Of a stretch of 64,000 nt of DNA, positions 60,466 to 64,000 are shown in pieces. Source of the DNA: JADJXV01 sp046328995 (GTDB lineage Bacteria > Bacteroidota > Ignavibacteria > Kapaibacteriales > UBA961). Every line of letters starts with the position of its first letter. Positions within the stretch are counted from its first letter, which is position 1. The position numbers and the translations under genes were made by a program. The notes beneath the pieces are model-generated. The model saw only the letters and a list, made by a program, of their open reading frames with translations. It ran no database searches and was not told the origin of the DNA. The stretch covers positions 62,001-126,000 of the forward strand of contig JAXLVN010000003.1 in NCBI GenBank assembly GCA_046328995.1, written 5' to 3'.

Positions 60466-60611
60466 ACGCGATACTCTCGGGGGAACAAATTCCCATCCTC
60501 ACCGTAGCGCGCCGTGCTCGTCTTGGCAGAGCGCAATATATTCCGTATTATTGCCATTGCTTGCGAGCGTAACATATCATTTTTTAATCACTTCAATAGA
60601 ATGGGGCAGGT

Positions 60612-61517
60612 ATGGATCTTGTCATAACAAATCTTTCGAAAACCTATCCGAATGGCGTGCGCGCCCTCGATAATATTTCCCTCACGATTCCTCAGGGGAT
60701 GTTTGGTCTGCTTGGGCCGAATGGCGCCGGGAAGTCGTCGCTTATGCGGACGATTGCGACCCTGCAAGAACCCGACAGCGGGTCGATTCAATTCGGCGAT
60801 GTGAATGTGCTTGTGCAGAAGGAAGATGTGCGGCGTATGCTTGGGTATCTCCCGCAGGAATTCGGACTCTATCCGAATCTTTCGGCAGAAACTATTCTCG
60901 ACCATTTTGCTGTGCTGAAAGGAATTACGAATGGACGTGAACGCAAAGAACAAGTGCAGTATCTCCTCAATCGTACGAATCTGTGGGAGAATCGCCGCAA
61001 ACATGTGGGAGGTTTTTCAGGAGGTATGAAACAGCGGCTCGGGATTGCAATTGCGCTGCTCGGCAGTCCAAAACTGATTATTGTTGACGAACCCACCGCA
61101 GGACTCGACCCAACCGAACGCCACCGCTTCCTCAATCTCCTCAGCGAACTCGGCGAAAATATCGTTGTCATTCTCTCAACGCATATCGTGGAAGATGTGC
61201 GTGAATTATGCTCGAGTATGGCCATTATCAACAAAGGTAAAGTCGCACTCAGCGGTTCGCCCGAAAGCGTCATCGAAAACATGCGCGGCAAGATTTGGAA
61301 ACGCTTTGTCTCGAAGTCTGAAATGGACTCCATCACGTCCAATTACTCCGTAATTTCAACCCGCATGGTCTCCGGCAAGCCGCTCGTGCATGTTTATTCC
61401 GACACACCGCTTGCTGATGGTTTTGTCAATATCGAGCCGGACTTGGAAGATGTGTATTTTCATCAGATTGCGCAGCTTCAGTCCGCCGCTGCATCACCAT
61501 CATCGGAAGGAGAATAA
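60612..61517 (+). CDS. ABC transporter ATP-binding protein
   Basis: A 301-residue ABC ATPase. Walker A GPNGAGKSS (about residues 37-45), Q-loop YLPQEFGLYP, signature GFSGGMKQRLGIA and Walker B LIIVDEPTAGLDPTE, with the H-loop STHIVEDV, are all in place. The ~80-residue C-terminal extension is typical of ATPases paired with large membrane permeases. It is directly followed (3 bp) by the permease-M1 fusion and forms its exporter motor. Substrate unknown; in Bacteroidota such pairs are tied to export or peptidase-coupled functions. Confidence 0.95.
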   Translation: MDLVITNLSKTYPNGVRALDNISLTIPQGMFGLLGPNGAGKSSLMRTIATLQEPDSGSIQFGDVNVLVQKEDVRRMLGYLPQEFGLYPNLSAETILDHFAVLKGITNGRERKEQVQYLLNRTNLWENRRKHVGGFSGGMKQRLGIAIALLGSPKLIIVDEPTAGLDPTERHRFLNLLSELGENIVVILSTHIVEDVRELCSSMAIINKGKVALSGSPESVIENMRGKIWKRFVSKSEMDSITSNYSVISTRMVSGKPLVHVYSDTPLADGFVNIEPDLEDVYFHQIAQLQSAAASPSSEGE

Positions 61518-61520
61518 TCT

Positions 61521-64000
61521 ATGCTGATGAATATGCTCTTGTTTGAACTCAAGTATCAATTCCGCAAGCCGGCGACGCATGTCTTCGCGCTGCTGATGTT
61601 TATGCTTGCCTTCCTCTTTCTCGGTACCGATGCCGCCTCTGTTGGTGGCGCAGGACCGCTTATCAAAGCGAATTCCCCGTACGTACTCTCGCAGATTTTC
61701 CTCACGATGTCGATTATCGGACTCATCATCCTGCCCGGCGTGACCGGCACGTCCGTGATCCGCGATATGGAAATGAAAACGCATGAAGTGCTGTATGCTA
61801 CGCCGCTTACGAAATTCGCCTATATAGGAGGTCGCTTCATCGGCACCTATTGCGCGGTGATGTTTATTTACTCGGCGGCTGTTGTCGGCGCTTTGCTCGG
61901 CACGATGGTAGGTCCGGCTTTTGGATGGATTAATGCCGACAAAATCGGCGACCCGCATCTGATGTATTACCTGATGCCGCAATTTGTATTTGTGGCGACG
62001 AATGCGTTTTTGTTTGCCGCTATTTCGTTTGGTGTGGGGCTGCTTTTCCGGAGTTTTATCGCGGTGTATGTGCAGGGTTTTGCGCTGCTTATCCTCTGGT
62101 CTGTCTCGCAGAATTTCACCCGGGAAATTGAGAATCGCACGCTTGCTGCGATCCTCGACCCGATGGGATTCCGCGCGTTTAGTATTTATACTGAATTCTG
62201 GACGCCGATTGAAAAAAACACGCAACTCATTGGATTCACGGGAGAAATCCTCATCAACCGGCTCGTGTGGATGGGTGTCGCGGCGGTGATATTCGCAATT
62301 ACCTATTCGCTGTTTAAAATGAATGTGCAGGGAATTACCCTGCGCAAGTCGAAAAAGAAATCGACGATTCCTATCGAACCAACAGCGCCGGCACAAGCGC
62401 CGCATCAACCGACGCTTGTCTATAGTCTTGCGACGTCGATTAAACAATATCTTGCGCTCTCGAAATTGTACATCGCAAGTATTATTCGTGAAAAACCCTT
62501 TGCGGCAATTGCGCTCATCGGACTCATGAATTTCGGGATTAATGCCTATTATGCCAATCATACGGAGAATACGGATGTGCAACCGGTGACGTATTTGATG
62601 ATTGACACCATTCGCGGTGTATTTACCATCTTTTCGCTGATAATTTCCACGCTGTATGCCGGGGAACTGGTGTGGAAAGAGCGTAGTATTCGCCTCGCGC
62701 AAACGTTCGACGCGCTGCCAATGCCGGTGTGGGTGGGAATCGCAGGTAAATTAACCGCGCTCACGGCAGTGCAGGTTGTGATTACGATTATCATGATTTT
62801 GGGTGGAATGCTCACGCAATTGTTCCAAGGTTATACCAATTTCGAACTCGGACAATACCTCCAATATCTGTGCATGATCGCTCTGCCGACGTATTTGATT
62901 ACCAATATCGTAGCGCTGACGATTCATGTGCTCGTGAATCAGAAATATGTGGGACACATGGTGGTAATTCTCTTTTATATATTTAAGTTAGTTGCGCCGC
63001 AGCTGGGATTCGAACATCGGATGTGGGACTTCGGTTCGTCGCGCTTTGGCATCTACTCCGACATGAACGGCTGGGCTCCGTTTTATGAACGCGGTTTCTC
63101 GTATTTACTGTTCTTTCTTGCCGTTGGCGCGGTGCTGACATGGATTGCCACGAGCTTTACGGTGCGTGGTACGGAGGACAGATGGAAGCTTCGCCTTCGA
63201 AGTTTTCGCGCGCGGATGAGCAAGCCGTCGATGACATTTGCGAGTTCGGCGCTGATACTATCGCTGGGCTATGGAGGGTTTATTTATTACAATACGAATT
63301 TCCTTAATGTGAATAAAACTGACAAGCAGACCGAACTCGAAACGGTGAAATATGAGAAGACCTACGGGCATTTGCGGTCGTCGCTGCAGCCGAAGATTAC
63401 GGCGTTGTATGTCAATTGTGAGTTGCACCCGTACGAACATTGGTACACGATGTCGGGCGTGCAGACGCTCAAGAATCGTGAGTCGGTGCCGATTGATTCG
63501 CTCATTGTGAGCTACAATCAAGACCTTACTCTTAATCGACTTACATTTAATCGTCCGCTCACGCTTTTGCTCAATGATACTGTTACCGGTGTGAAGATTT
63601 ATAAGTTTGTTACGCCGCTCGCTCCGGGTGACTCGATGAAGGTGGATTTCAGCATCGGGCATTATCGTAAAGGATTTAATAATACGAATATCAACACGCG
63701 GATTATTGATAATGGCACATTCCTTTACACCGATGTAGCGCCTGCGTACGGCTATAATGTCGATGCCGAGATGAGCGACCCGAGTGATCGCAAGAAGTAC
63801 GGTTTGCCGGTGAAGGAGCGTATTCCATTGATTACCAACGATAAGGCAAAGAATGTAAGCTATCTCACGGCAGGCGCCGATCTGATTGATTTTGAAGCGG
63901 TTGTGAGCACGGCGCCGGATCAGATTGCGATAGCGCCCGGGTATTTGCAGAAGGAATGGGTCGAATCAACGCCATGGGGACAGCGGAAGTTTTTCCATTA
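61521..64000 (+). CDS. ABC permease fused to M1-peptidase-like domain (cut by window end)
   Basis: The open frame begins at ATG 61521 and runs without a stop to the end of the window (about 826 codons). It shows two sets of six or so membrane helices: about residues 15-260 (FVFVATNAFLFAAISFGVGL) and about 320-620 (FFLAVGAVLTWIATSF), each like an ABC-2 permease half. After the last helix (FASSALILSLGYGGFIYYNT) an outside region follows, and near the end GTFLYTDVAPAYGYNVDAEM and DRKKYGLPVKERI match the start of an M1-type peptidase domain. This fits the 'ABC permease/M1 aminopeptidase' fusion known in Bacteroidota, about 1200 residues. The peptidase zinc motif lies beyond the window. Confidence 0.88.
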   Translation, partial: MLMNMLLFELKYQFRKPATHVFALLMFMLAFLFLGTDAASVGGAGPLIKANSPYVLSQIFLTMSIIGLIILPGVTGTSVIRDMEMKTHEVLYATPLTKFAYIGGRFIGTYCAVMFIYSAAVVGALLGTMVGPAFGWINADKIGDPHLMYYLMPQFVFVATNAFLFAAISFGVGLLFRSFIAVYVQGFALLILWSVSQNFTREIENRTLAAILDPMGFRAFSIYTEFWTPIEKNTQLIGFTGEILINRLVWMGVAAVIFAITYSLFKMNVQGITLRKSKKKSTIPIEPTAPAQAPHQPTLVYSLATSIKQYLALSKLYIASIIREKPFAAIALIGLMNFGINAYYANHTENTDVQPVTYLMIDTIRGVFTIFSLIISTLYAGELVWKERSIRLAQTFDALPMPVWVGIAGKLTALTAVQVVITIIMILGGMLTQLFQGYTNFELGQYLQYLCMIALPTYLITNIVALTIHVLVNQKYVGHMVVILFYIFKLVAPQLGFEHRMWDFGSSRFGIYSDMNGWAPFYERGFSYLLFFLAVGAVLTWIATSFTVRGTEDRWKLRLRSFRARMSKPSMTFASSALILSLGYGGFIYYNTNFLNVNKTDKQTELETVKYEKTYGHLRSSLQPKITALYVNCELHPYEHWYTMSGVQTLKNRESVPIDSLIVSYNQDLTLNRLTFNRPLTLLLNDTVTGVKIYKFVTPLAPGDSMKVDFSIGHYRKGFNNTNINTRIIDNGTFLYTDVAPAYGYNVDAEMSDPSDRKKYGLPVKERIPLITNDKAKNVSYLTAGADLIDFEAVVSTAPDQIAIAPGYLQKEWVESTPWGQRKFFH

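Larger units (their letters stand above)
58461..60480. repeat. Palindromic repeat split by the intron
   Basis: Left part CCGAGGGCATCGCGAAG (58461-58477) and right part ACGCGATACTCTCGG (60466-60480). Joined, they give the reverse complement of 58357-58388. This copy therefore served as the intron's insertion site, cut within the hairpin between GAAG and ACGC. Confidence 0.93.

Noticed and set aside
61500..62702. Long minus-strand frame opposite the permease
   Set aside because: His- and Arg-rich shadow of the GC-rich permease gene, whose membrane helices and ABC partner are convincing on the plus strand.
1..64000. tRNA and rRNA genes
   Set aside because: None could be recognised on either strand by eye; a covariance-model scan would be needed to be sure.

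Overview
The window looks like one chromosome segment of a free-living, double-membrane bacterium of the FCB group, most likely a Bacteroidota/Ignavibacteriota ('Kapabacteria'-like) lineage. The basis is indirect: two secreted proteins with type IX secretion (T9SS) C-terminal sorting domains, a TonB-dependent receptor, lipobox lipoproteins, an ABC permease fused to an M1-peptidase-like domain, and a very large load of GTAG-headed palindromic repeats. No rRNA or tRNA gene was recognised, so the assignment is inference. Core genes are moderately GC-rich; the first 3.9 kb and parts of 43-49 kb and 55-58 kb are visibly AT-rich.

Layout. (1) 0-3.9 kb, minus strand: an AT-rich three-gene cassette with a large protein carrying two GHKL ATPase modules (histidine-kinase-like), a receiver-domain protein and an HNH nuclease. 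It has the look of an acquired defence island and is the best candidate for an undescribed system. (2) 3.9-6.7 kb: hairpins, a fibronectin-III protein and two tandem-repeat blocks. (3) 6.7-11.3 kb: a SpoU-type RNA methyltransferase, a fatty-acid hydroxylase, an isolated nuoC, a lipoprotein and a His-rich cation-diffusion-facilitator. (4) 11.4-28.9 kb, all plus strand: a SPOR protein, a TssJ-like lipoprotein, TssK (type VI secretion baseplate), a STAS anti-anti-sigma-like protein, an nSTAND/WD40 ATPase, a TonB-dependent receptor, a GNAT-like protein, a nucleotide-transporter/HEAT/cNMP fusion, a propeller-GAF-SpoIIE phosphatase and an RsbW-like kinase. STAS + SpoIIE + RsbW make a complete partner-switching set surrounding contractile-secretion parts.

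(5) 28.9-37 kb, mostly minus strand: prfC and rlmI separated by two toxin-antitoxin modules, each bordered by a duplicated terminus of the adjacent gene, and by an IS200-like transposase sitting among its own palindromes; a RAYT transposase lies downstream of rlmI. (6) 37-54 kb: DinB-like protein, RecQ, a sialidase-like T9SS cargo, small orphan genes, a TPR-adenylate cyclase with a palindrome inside its coding sequence, a lipoprotein, a GlxA-type regulator, and an M1 aminopeptidase homologue that has lost all zinc ligands. (7) 54-60.5 kb: a T9SS cargo gene broken by an IS630 element, a cysteine-rich secreted protein and a group II intron whose exact ends can be read because it splits a copy of a palindromic repeat. 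(8) 60.6-64 kb: an ABC exporter ATPase and the start of a permease-M1 fusion, cut by the window end.

Recurring theme: many intergenic regions are built from palindromes (GTAG-headed families among them), while two HUH transposases, an IS630 element, a group II intron and toxin-antitoxin modules occupy these same gaps. Nothing here was checked by database search; family assignments rest on motifs read by eye.
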